From the NCBI RefSeq assembly GCF_023218175.1, contig NZ_JALPTH010000015.1, positions 123,417 to 187,416 on the forward strand: 64,000 nucleotides of DNA, read 5' to 3'. A program made the translations under genes and the position numbers. Numbering within the stretch: position 1 is the first letter of the stretch; every line of letters starts with the position of its first letter. Source of the DNA: Streptomyces lichenis (GTDB taxonomy: Bacteria > Actinomycetota > Actinomycetes > Streptomycetales > Streptomycetaceae). Under the pieces are notes generated by a model. It was given only the letters and a program-made list of their open reading frames with translations, made no database searches and was not told the origin of the DNA. Below, piece by piece: positions 9,958-16,694 of the stretch.

Positions 9958-10859
9958 TCGCGCCCCATGTCCCGGTGCACCACGACGGTCTCGACGCCCT
10001 CGGAGGCCAGCCGGGCCGCGAGCTTCTCGGACATGGCCACCGAGCGGTGCTTGCCGCCGGTGCAGCCGACCGCGACGGTGACATACCGCTTGCCCTCGCG
10101 GCGGTAGCCGGTGGCGATCAGCCGCAGCAGCTCGGTGTACCGGTCGAGGAACTCCTTGGCGCCGGGCTGGTTGAAGACATAGCCCGACACCTCCTCGTTC
10201 AGCCCGGTGTACGGGCGCAGCTCGGGCACCCAGTGGGGGTTGGGCAGGAAGCGGCAGTCCACCACCAGGTCGGCGTCGACCGGCAGGCCGTACTTGTAGC
10301 CGAAGGACATCACGGTGGCGCGCAGCTCCGGCTCCTCGTCGCCGGCGAACTGGGCGTCCATCTTGGCGCGCAGCTCGTGGACGTTGAGGCTGGAGGTGTC
10401 GATCACCAGGTCGGCGTCGCCGCGCAGCTCGCGCAGCAGGTCCCGCTCGGCGGCGATGCCGTCCACGATCCGGCCGTCACCCTGGAGCGGGTGCGGGCGG
10501 CGCACCGACTCGAAGCGGCGCACCAGCGCCTCGTCGGAGGACTCCAGGAAGACGATCCGGCGGGTGACCTGCCGGGTGTCCAGGTCGGACAGGGACTCGC
10601 GCAGGGCGTCGAAGAACTGGCGGCCGCGCACATCGACCACGACGGCGATCCGCGCCACATTGCCCTGGGAGCGGGCGCCGAGCTCCACCATGGTGGGGAT
10701 GAGCGCCGGTGGCAGGTTGTCCACCACGAACCAGCCGAGGTCCTCCAGGCACTTGGCCGCGGTGCTGCGGCCCGCGCCCGACATTCCGGAGATGATCACC
10801 AGCTCGGGGGTCGCCGCCTCGGCGGCCTCGCCGGCCTCCATCGTCGTGCCCGTACTCAC
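9954..10859 (-). CDS. rapZ: RNase adapter protein RapZ (nucleotide-binding)
   Basis: 301 residues. The Walker A motif GMSGAGRS is at 25-32; the second part holds the RapZ-specific C-terminal domain (YVTVAVGCTGGKHRSVAMSEKLA). RapZ binds NTPs and, in enterobacteria, guides RNase E to a small RNA of amino-sugar metabolism; in actinobacteria the role is less clear but the link to yvcK and whiA is conserved. GTG 10859 is chosen because GGAG lies 8 nt upstream; the frame stays open 50 more codons, but that part is low-complexity. Confidence 0.93.
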   Translation of the reverse strand: MSTGTTMEAGEAAEAATPELVIISGMSGAGRSTAAKCLEDLGWFVVDNLPPALIPTMVELGARSQGNVARIAVVVDVRGRQFFDALRESLSDLDTRQVTRRIVFLESSDEALVRRFESVRRPHPLQGDGRIVDGIAAERDLLRELRGDADLVIDTSSLNVHELRAKMDAQFAGDEEPELRATVMSFGYKYGLPVDADLVVDCRFLPNPHWVPELRPYTGLNEEVSGYVFNQPGAKEFLDRYTELLRLIATGYRREGKRYVTVAVGCTGGKHRSVAMSEKLAARLASEGVETVVVHRDMGRE

Positions 10860-10990
10860 GTCTGCTGCTCCGTCTCTCGGTGGTTCCCGGTCGTGCTCGG
10901 TCGGTGTGGTGCTGCGGTCCGCTGCGGGGGTGGGGTCGGGGGCGGTGTGGTGCGGACCGCTCCGCACCGGGTGAACGCCCTCGCCACCAC

Positions 10991-11037
10991 GATCATTGCC
11001 GATCATCATCCATCACCACCGATCATCGCCGATCGCC
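10991..11037. repeat. Repeated GATCATYGCCGATC motif upstream of rapZ
   Basis: GATCATTGCCGATC (10991) and GATCATCGCCGATC (11021) are spaced exactly 30 nt and separated by an A/C-rich stretch. The pair lies between the uvrC stop and the rapZ start, about 130-180 nt upstream of rapZ. The 30-nt spacing suggests regulator sites on one DNA face, or a local duplication. Confidence 0.45.
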
Positions 11038-11082
11038 CTGCCCGGCCGCCGGTCGCGGCGGGGGCGCCCCCGCGCGCCCGGT

Positions 11083-13188
11083 TCAGGAGGACGGGCCCGG
11101 GGAGGCCGCCACGTCCTCCTCCTCAAGGATCTCTCCGGTCGCCGTGTTGACGGCGGGCGCGGCCGGTGCGGACCGGGCGAGCGCCACGGCCACGGCCTCG
11201 GCGGTCTTCCGGCCGAACCCCGGCACCTCGCAGATCTGCTCGATCGTCGCCTGCCGGAGCCGCTTGACCGAACCGAAGTGCTTGATCAGCGCCTGCTTGC
11301 GCGCCTCGCCCAGGCCGGGCACCGCGTCCAGCGGGCCGGTCCGTATCCGCTTGTGCCGCTTGGCGCGCTGGTAGCGGATGGCGAAGTCGTGCGCGGTGTC
11401 ACGGACCCGCTGGAGCAGATACAGCCCCTCGCTGGAGCGCGGCAGCACCACCGGGTCCTCGTCGTCCGGCAGCCAGACCTCCTCCAGCCGCTTGGCCAGC
11501 CCGCAGACGGCCACGTCGTCGATGCCCAGCTCGTCCAGCGCGCGCCGGGCGGCGGCGACCTGCGGCCTGCCGCCGTCGACCACCACCAGCTGCGGCGGAT
11601 AGGCGAACTTCCTGGGCCGCCCGTCGTCCTCCAGCGGCCCCATCCCGACCGCCTCGGCCCCGCCCGTACCGGCTCCGGTTCCGGCGGCGTCCGGCCCAGG
11701 CTCGGCTGCCCCCGTCCCCGTCCCCGTACCGACGCCGCCCGGCCCCGGCTCGGCGCCGTCGGCGGCGAGGTCCCACTCCCCCGTCCGCTCCTTCTCGGCG
11801 AGGTAGCGCCGGAACCGGCGGGAGACCACCTCGTGCATCGAGCGGACGTCGTCCTGCCCCTCGAAGGTGCGGATGGCGAAGCGCCGGTACTCGCTCTTGC
11901 GGGGCAGGCCGTCTTCAAAGACGACCATGGACGCCACCACGTCCTCGCCCTGGAGGTGGGAGATGTCGAAGCACTCGATGCGCAGCGGGGCCGTCTCCAG
12001 GCCGAGCGCCTCGGCGATCTCCTCCAGGGCCCGGGAGCGGGTGGTCAGATCGCTGGCGCGCTTGGTCTTGTGCAGCACCAGGGCCTGCTGGGCGTTCCGC
12101 CCGACGGTCTCCATCAGGCTCTTCTTGTCGCCGCGCTGGGGGACGCGCAGGGAGACCTGGGAGCCGCGCCGGTCGCCGAGCCACTGGCTGACCGCGTCCG
12201 CGTCCTCGGGGAGGGCCGGGACCAGGACCTCCTTGGGCACCGCGTCGCCGCTCTCCTCCCCGTACAGCTGCTGGAGGGCGTGCTCGACCAGGCCGGCGGT
12301 GTCCACGGCCTCCACCTTGTCGGTGACCCAGCCGCGCTGGCCGCGCACCCGTCCGCCGCGGACGTGGAAGATCTGCACGGCCGCCTCCAGCTCGTCCTCG
12401 GCGAGGGCGATCAGGTCGGCGTCGGTGGCGTCGGCGAGGACGACGGCGCTCTTCTCCATGGCCCGCTTCAGGGCCCCTATGTCGTCGCGCAGGCGGGCGG
12501 CCCGCTCGTACTCCATGTCCTCCGCCGCGATGGCCATGTCCTTCTCCAGGCGGCGGATGTACGTGCCGGTGCGGCCGGCCATGAAGTCGCAGAACTCGTC
12601 GGCCAGCTCCCGGTGCTCCTCCGGGGTGACCCGGCCCACGCAGGGCGCGGAGCACTTGCCGATGTAGCCGAGGAGGCAGGGGCGGCCGGTGCGGGCGGCG
12701 TTGCGGAAGACCCCGGCGGAGCAGGTGCGCACCGGGAAGACCCGCAGCAGCAGGTCGACGGTGTCCCGGATCGCCCAGGCGTGGCTGTACGGGCCGAAGT
12801 ACCGCACGCCCTTCTTCTTCTGCCCGCGCATGACCTGGACGCGGGGGAACTCCTCGTTCAGCGTGACGGCGAGGTAGGGGTAGCTCTTGTCGTCGCGGTA
12901 CTTGACGTTGAACCGGGGGTCGTACTCCTTGATCCAGGAGTACTCCAGCTGGAGCGCCTCGACCTCGGTGGACACCACCGTCCACTCCACGGAGGCGGCC
13001 GTGGTCACCATGGTGCGGGTGCGGGGGTGCAGCCCGGCGAGGTCCTGGAAGTAGCTGGCGAGCCGCTGCCGGAGGGACTTGGCCTTGCCGACGTAGATCA
13101 CCCGGCGGTGCTCGTCGCGGAACCGGTAGACCCCCGGCGAGTCGGGGATCTGTCCCGGCTTGGGGCGGTAGCTGGAGGGGTCTGCCAT
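11083..13188 (-). CDS. uvrC: Excinuclease ABC subunit C
   Basis: 701 residues. UvrC makes both incisions in nucleotide excision repair after UvrAB find a lesion. The N-terminal GIY-YIG nuclease starts DSPGVYRFRDEHRRVIYVGKAKSLRQR; a UVR domain follows (about 205-240); the C-terminal RNase H-like nuclease (IECFDISHLQGEDVVASMV) and tandem helix-hairpin-helix motifs (DAVPGLGEARKQ, EVPGFGRKTAE) close the protein. Residues about 474-514 are a Gly/Thr/Pro/Ala-rich insertion absent from the family core. The ATG has no Shine-Dalgarno and lies 7 nt after a PafBC-type -10 box. It heads the operon to whiA. Confidence 0.97.
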   Translation of the reverse strand: MADPSSYRPKPGQIPDSPGVYRFRDEHRRVIYVGKAKSLRQRLASYFQDLAGLHPRTRTMVTTAASVEWTVVSTEVEALQLEYSWIKEYDPRFNVKYRDDKSYPYLAVTLNEEFPRVQVMRGQKKKGVRYFGPYSHAWAIRDTVDLLLRVFPVRTCSAGVFRNAARTGRPCLLGYIGKCSAPCVGRVTPEEHRELADEFCDFMAGRTGTYIRRLEKDMAIAAEDMEYERAARLRDDIGALKRAMEKSAVVLADATDADLIALAEDELEAAVQIFHVRGGRVRGQRGWVTDKVEAVDTAGLVEHALQQLYGEESGDAVPKEVLVPALPEDADAVSQWLGDRRGSQVSLRVPQRGDKKSLMETVGRNAQQALVLHKTKRASDLTTRSRALEEIAEALGLETAPLRIECFDISHLQGEDVVASMVVFEDGLPRKSEYRRFAIRTFEGQDDVRSMHEVVSRRFRRYLAEKERTGEWDLAADGAEPGPGGVGTGTGTGAAEPGPDAAGTGAGTGGAEAVGMGPLEDDGRPRKFAYPPQLVVVDGGRPQVAAARRALDELGIDDVAVCGLAKRLEEVWLPDDEDPVVLPRSSEGLYLLQRVRDTAHDFAIRYQRAKRHKRIRTGPLDAVPGLGEARKQALIKHFGSVKRLRQATIEQICEVPGFGRKTAEAVAVALARSAPAAPAVNTATGEILEEEDVAASPGPSS

Positions 13189-13195
13189 GACTCAC

Positions 13196-13218
13196 ACCCT
13201 ACTGGCGCCCACTGACAC
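13196..13218 (-). promoter_or_regulatory. PafBC-type (RecA-independent) damage promoter of uvrC, leaderless
   Basis: Minus strand reads GTGTCAGTG, 8 nt, TAGGGT, 7 nt, then the uvrC ATG. It differs by one base from the TTGTCRGTG-N8-TAKNNT actinobacterial damage promoter. The distance puts transcription initiation on the A of ATG, which explains the missing Shine-Dalgarno. Confidence 0.8.
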
Positions 13219-13234
13219 TCCGGAGCCGAGCGAA

Positions 13235-13264
13235 GGGGCGCCTCCACCGAAGCGGAGGCGCCCC
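13235..13264 (-). terminator. Terminator between the C70 operon and uvrC
   Basis: GGGGCGCCTCC / GGAGGCGCCCC, an 11-bp perfect stem with an 8-nt loop, 27 nt past the stop of the membrane-anchored protein and just upstream of the uvrC promoter. Confidence 0.8.
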
Positions 13265-13291
13265 ATCAGCCGTCAGCCGGTGAAGCGGGCC

Positions 13292-14128
13292 TCAGGTTCG
13301 GCGGCGTGCGGCGCGGAGGCGGGTCAGGGCGAGGGCAGCCGCGCCCAGCACCAGCCCACCGCCGGCCGCCGTCAGCGGGGCGCCGGCCCCGAGCGGACCG
13401 CCCTCCTCCGCCGAGCCCTCCGCCGTCGCCGGTACCGGCGCGGTACGGCCCGCCGGGGTGCCGTAGCCGCCGGCCAGGCCCTTCTTCGCGTACGCCGAGC
13501 CCGGGGCCTTGTCCCCGTAGTCGGCGCGCACCCGCTCCCGGTAGGCGGCCAGGGTGGTGCCCCGGGCGCCGACCGCGCGGATGGCGTCCTCGTCGAGCGG
13601 GAGGACCGTGGCCCCCTTCCGCACGTACCAGGCGTCGATCTGGGGCTCCCGGAAGACCGTGCCGCCGGGCAGCCGCCGCGCGCCCTGGCGGACGTAGCGG
13701 GCCTCGTCGTCGCCGGTGGCGATGTTCACCACCCGCCAGGACCCGCCCTGCCGGACGGTCCAGACGGAGGCCTGCCGGCCGTCGGCGGCGGTCGCGGTGG
13801 CGGCGTGGTACTCGACCCGCGCCACCGGGGCGCCCGCCCGGCCCGCGACGAAGTCGGGCGACAGTACGTGCACCGGGACCGAGGTTCCGTCGATCCGGGG
13901 CTTCCCGGCCCTGGTGTCCGCCGCGGCCCCGGCTCCCTTACCGGCTCCGGCCGCGGGCTGGGTGAAGAAGCGGCCGAGGGTGTCCAGGGTGGCGGGCGCG
14001 GAGACGGCCCGGTCCGGGGTGGCCGCGCCCGGGGCGGGCGACGGGGAGGCGGCGAGGGCCGCGGGAGCCGCGCCGGCCAGCAGGGCGGCGGCGAGTGCGG
14101 TGGCGGCCGCGAGGTGCCGTGCGGTCAT
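13292..14128 (-). CDS. Secreted, C-terminally membrane-anchored protein of unknown function
   Basis: 278 residues; no family recognised. It has a signal peptide (about 1-27, AAPAALAA), an Ala/Pro-rich stretch, a globular middle (about 65-215) with WRVVNIATGDDEARYVRQG and repeated VRKG/VRQG elements, then a low-complexity spacer, one hydrophobic segment and the basic tail RLRAARRRT. That end has no LPXTG motif, so it is a type I membrane anchor rather than a sortase substrate. It overlaps the end of the C70 protease gene: a GTG at 14137 sits in the protease stop (GTGA), and the ATG at 14128 follows GGGG by about 9 nt and is preferred. The coupling suggests an inhibitor, chaperone or substrate of that protease (inference). 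Confidence 0.75.
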   Translation of the reverse strand: MTARHLAAATALAAALLAGAAPAALAASPSPAPGAATPDRAVSAPATLDTLGRFFTQPAAGAGKGAGAAADTRAGKPRIDGTSVPVHVLSPDFVAGRAGAPVARVEYHAATATAADGRQASVWTVRQGGSWRVVNIATGDDEARYVRQGARRLPGGTVFREPQIDAWYVRKGATVLPLDEDAIRAVGARGTTLAAYRERVRADYGDKAPGSAYAKKGLAGGYGTPAGRTAPVPATAEGSAEEGGPLGAGAPLTAAGGGLVLGAAALALTRLRAARRRT

Positions 14129-14133
14129 CGCGC

Positions 14134-14778
14134 TCACGCCCCGATCCGGTAGAGGGAGTGGGTCCAGGAGAAGGAGTTGTTGTTCACGTACCAGTCGTGC
14201 GAGGCCCAGTTGTAGCGGTTGCTGGAGGGCCAGGGGTCGCCCCAGTAGACGAGGCTGCTCGCGTCGTCGTAGCCGTAGATCACATGCATGTGGCCGCCGC
14301 CGCTGGACCACTGGATCCGGGTCTCCACCGGGCGGTCGGCGTTGATCTCGCTCTGCACGGTGGCGTATCGCAGCCAGCCGGTGACATAGGAGCCGGGGTT
14401 GATCCCGGCCCAGCGCAGGCCGGTCTGCACATTGCCCAGGGTGGCCTGGTTGTTGGGGCACTCGGTGCCCTGCTGGCGGTTGAACGCCGCGTTGCAGAAC
14501 TGGTTCTGGGCGTAGCTGCGGCCGAACCAGGCGGCGATGGTGTTGCCGCCGGCCGCCCAGCACCAGTTGGTCTTGACCTGGGCCTGCATGGTGATGTCCA
14601 GCCGCTTCTGGCCGAGCGCGGCCGCACCGTCCGAACCGTCGGCGGCGACGGCGGCGGTCGGGGCGGCGGCGGTCAGCGCCATGAGTACGGCGGTGAGCAG
14701 CGTGAGGAGGGCGAGGCGGTGCCGCGGACGGCGCCGGGGGGCGGAGGGGTGCTGCGGGGGTCTGACGAGCTTGCGCAT
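14134..14778 (-). CDS. Secreted papain-like cysteine protease (peptidase C70/AvrRpt2-type)
   Basis: 214 residues with a signal peptide (about 1-47, basic start and a long Leu/Ala core). The mature part holds a papain-like catalytic set: C73 in QVKTNWCWAAGGNTIAAW, H165 in GGHMHVIYGYD and D181 in VYWGDPW. This C-W-A-A box and late His-Val-x-x-Gly match the AvrRpt2/C70 group of small papain-fold proteases. Extra cysteines (95, 107) may form a disulfide. The ATG at 14778 follows GGAGGAACACG. It forms a two-gene operon with the membrane-anchored protein downstream. Confidence 0.82.
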   Translation of the reverse strand: MRKLVRPPQHPSAPRRRPRHRLALLTLLTAVLMALTAAAPTAAVAADGSDGAAALGQKRLDITMQAQVKTNWCWAAGGNTIAAWFGRSYAQNQFCNAAFNRQQGTECPNNQATLGNVQTGLRWAGINPGSYVTGWLRYATVQSEINADRPVETRIQWSSGGGHMHVIYGYDDASSLVYWGDPWPSSNRYNWASHDWYVNNNSFSWTHSLYRIGA

Positions 14779-14834
14779 CGTGTTCCTCCGACGGGGGATG
14801 TGGGGAGGGAGGATCACGTCCGGACGCTGAGTGG

Positions 14835-14863
14835 AGCATCGAGCGTTGTCGCGGTCAGGTCAA
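14835..14863 (-). promoter_or_regulatory. Promoter of the C70 protease operon
   Basis: Minus strand TTGACC, 17 nt, GATGCT: a good -35 box with an acceptable -10 for the main vegetative sigma factor. Initiation near 14828 gives a leader of about 50 nt with a strong Shine-Dalgarno. Confidence 0.55.
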
Positions 14864-15034
14864 TAAGGGTTCAATGCGGTGTCCACCCGGGGTGGCAGCG
14901 GGGTGTGAACGAGCCGACCGTCCGGTGAACACCCCGGGCCACCCACCAGCACCTCCCCTCCCCGGCGCCGGAGGCCGACCGCGCGCCATCGTGAACGTTC
15001 ACCCCGGACCACCTTCCAGGACCCAGGACCCCCC

Positions 15035-15991
15035 ATGGCTCACACCGAGGCCGATCTGGCCCAGATCCTGCGCACCGGCCCGTTCCATCTGGCGCTCCGG
15101 GCGGCCCTGGAGGCGCGCGGGCTTCCGCTGCACCGGGTGCGGCACCATCTGGCGCACCGGGGCATCCAGGTGGGGGTGACCAGCCTGTCGTACTGGCAGC
15201 AGGGGCTGCGGCGCCCCCGCCGCCCGGAGTCACTGCGGGCGGTACGGGCTCTGGAGGAGCTGCTGCGGGTGCCGGACGGCTCACTGCTGCGGCTGCTCGA
15301 CACCGGCGAGGCAGCCCCCCGTGCCGCGGCGGCCCAGCCCGGTACGGGCGGCGGTGAGCGGTTCGCCTCCCGGCCGTACCGGGCGCTGCTGGAGCCCTCG
15401 GGCGCGGTGGAGGAGCTGATCGCCTCGCTGGAGTCGCCGCTCGACGGCGGGCTGCACACGGTGGGCCACCACGAGCTGGTGCGGATCGGGCCGGGACGGG
15501 AGCTGACCGGCCGGGACTCGCAGCATGTGGTGCGCGCCCACCGGGACGGCGTGGACCGCTATCTCGCGGTGCACCACGGGGAGGCGGGCTGCGAGGCGGA
15601 GCGGGTGGAGGTGTGGGCGGGTGAGAACTGCCGGGTGGGGCGGATCCGGCGGCACCCGGCCGCCGGGGTGGTCGTCGCCGAGCTGCTCTTCGACGCCCGG
15701 CTGCGGGCGGGTGAGACCTGCTTCTTCGGCTACGGCTTCGTGGACGGGACGGGCGGGCCCAGTGGCGAGTACGTCCGGGGCTTCCGGTTCACCGGCGGGC
15801 AGTACGTGCTGCATGTGCGGTTCGACCCGGCCGCGCTGCCGGTACGGTGCCGGCGGTTCGCCCAGAGCGGGGCGGGCGCGCCCCGGACCGGCCGGACGGA
15901 ACTGACGCTCAGCGGCCGGCACCGCTCGGTGCATGTGGTGGAGCAGGGGGTGCGGCCGGGGATGCTGGGCATCGAGTGGGACTGGGAGTAG
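15035..15991 (+). CDS. XRE-like helix-turn-helix transcriptional regulator
   Basis: 318 residues. The first 85 look like a Cro/C1-type helix-turn-helix with an unusually long recognition region (LHRVRHHLAHRGIQVGVTSLSYWQQGLRRPRRPESLRAVRALEELL). The rest is a predicted beta-rich domain with no obvious cofactor motif. Homologs are widespread in Streptomyces and uncharacterised. It is divergent from the C70 protease operon across about 250 nt, so it may control that operon. ATG follows AGGACCCCCC. Confidence 0.75.
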   Translation: MAHTEADLAQILRTGPFHLALRAALEARGLPLHRVRHHLAHRGIQVGVTSLSYWQQGLRRPRRPESLRAVRALEELLRVPDGSLLRLLDTGEAAPRAAAAQPGTGGGERFASRPYRALLEPSGAVEELIASLESPLDGGLHTVGHHELVRIGPGRELTGRDSQHVVRAHRDGVDRYLAVHHGEAGCEAERVEVWAGENCRVGRIRRHPAAGVVVAELLFDARLRAGETCFFGYGFVDGTGGPSGEYVRGFRFTGGQYVLHVRFDPAALPVRCRRFAQSGAGAPRTGRTELTLSGRHRSVHVVEQGVRPGMLGIEWDWE

Positions 15992-16005
15992 GGCGGCCCC
16001 GCGCT

Positions 16006-16055
16006 CGACGCGATCACCGGTGCCGCGTACCGACGCGATCGCCCGTGCCGCGTCC
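16006..16055. repeat. 25-bp direct repeat
   Basis: Two adjacent 25-bp copies (16006-16030, 16031-16055) starting CGACGCGATC and ending GTGCCGCGT, with four mismatches, in the gap between two convergent genes. Confidence 0.6.
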
Positions 16056-16070
16056 TCCTGCTCCGGGCCT

Positions 16071-16499
16071 CTACTTCTCCGGACCCGCGACCAGCTTGCC
16101 GCCCTTGACCCGGATCGGGACCTCGGGCAGCGCGGCGGTGGCCGGGCCCTGGACCGCCTGGCCGGTGGTGACGTCGAAACGGCTGCCGTGGCAGGGGCAG
16201 TGGCCCTCGGTGCCCTCGACCTTGTCGAAGACGCAGCCCGCGTGGGTGCACTGGGCGCTGTACGCTTTGTAGCTGCCCTGGGCCGGGCAGCTCACCACGA
16301 GCCGCTGCTCGCGGTAGAGCCGGGCACCGCCGACCGGTACGTCCTCCGGGTCGCCGAGGTCCACGGGGGCGGTGGGGGTGGGCACCGCGGCGTGCCCGAC
16401 CTTGGACTCGGTGGAGCAGGCGGCGGCCCCCAGCCCGGCCGTCCCGGCGAGGGCGGCGCCTTTCAGCACGGTGCGGCGGGCGGTCGGCTGGCCGGACAT
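16071..16499 (-). CDS. Tat-exported Rieske [2Fe-2S] protein
   Basis: 142 residues. A twin-arginine signal (ARRTVLKGAALAGTAGLGAAAC) ends in a cysteine at 28 that may be lipidated, though the lipobox is atypical. The Rieske fold has both boxes: CTHAGC (ligands C84, H86; disulfide C89) and CPCHGS (ligands C101, H104; disulfide C103). With only this domain it is an extracytoplasmic electron-transfer protein of unknown partner rather than a bc1 subunit. The ATG at 16499 is chosen because GGAG lies 6 nt upstream; a GTG two codons earlier is less well placed. Confidence 0.9.
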   Translation of the reverse strand: MSGQPTARRTVLKGAALAGTAGLGAAACSTESKVGHAAVPTPTAPVDLGDPEDVPVGGARLYREQRLVVSCPAQGSYKAYSAQCTHAGCVFDKVEGTEGHCPCHGSRFDVTTGQAVQGPATAALPEVPIRVKGGKLVAGPEK

Positions 16500-16601
16500 G
16501 GGCACTCCACGGAGGGCGAGAAGCGGACGACGGAGACGGCCACCGTCGGGGAGGCGGCGGAGGTGACTCGGTCGAAGGCGGTGGATGGTGACGGAACCCG
16601 A

Positions 16602-16619
16602 CGATACCGGCCGGTATCG
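16602..16619. promoter_or_regulatory. 18-bp palindrome upstream of the Rieske gene
   Basis: CGATACCGGCCGGTATCG is perfectly self-complementary, about 100 nt upstream of the Rieske start. It shares the core TACCGGCCGGTA with the palindrome before gap (4497). It could be an operator; it is too tight (no loop) to make a good hairpin. Confidence 0.45.
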
Positions 16620-16642
16620 CCGCCCCTCCCGCCGCCCCCGGG

Positions 16643-16671
16643 TCCCGGGCCCTGGATCACAGGGCCCGGGA
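16643..16671 (-). terminator. uvrA terminator
   Basis: TCCCGGGCCCT / AGGGCCCGGGA, 11-bp perfect stem with a 7-nt loop, 23 nt past the uvrA stop; two more pairs can extend it. Confidence 0.8.
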
Positions 16672-16694
16672 TCCGGGGTCCGGCAGGGTCAGGC

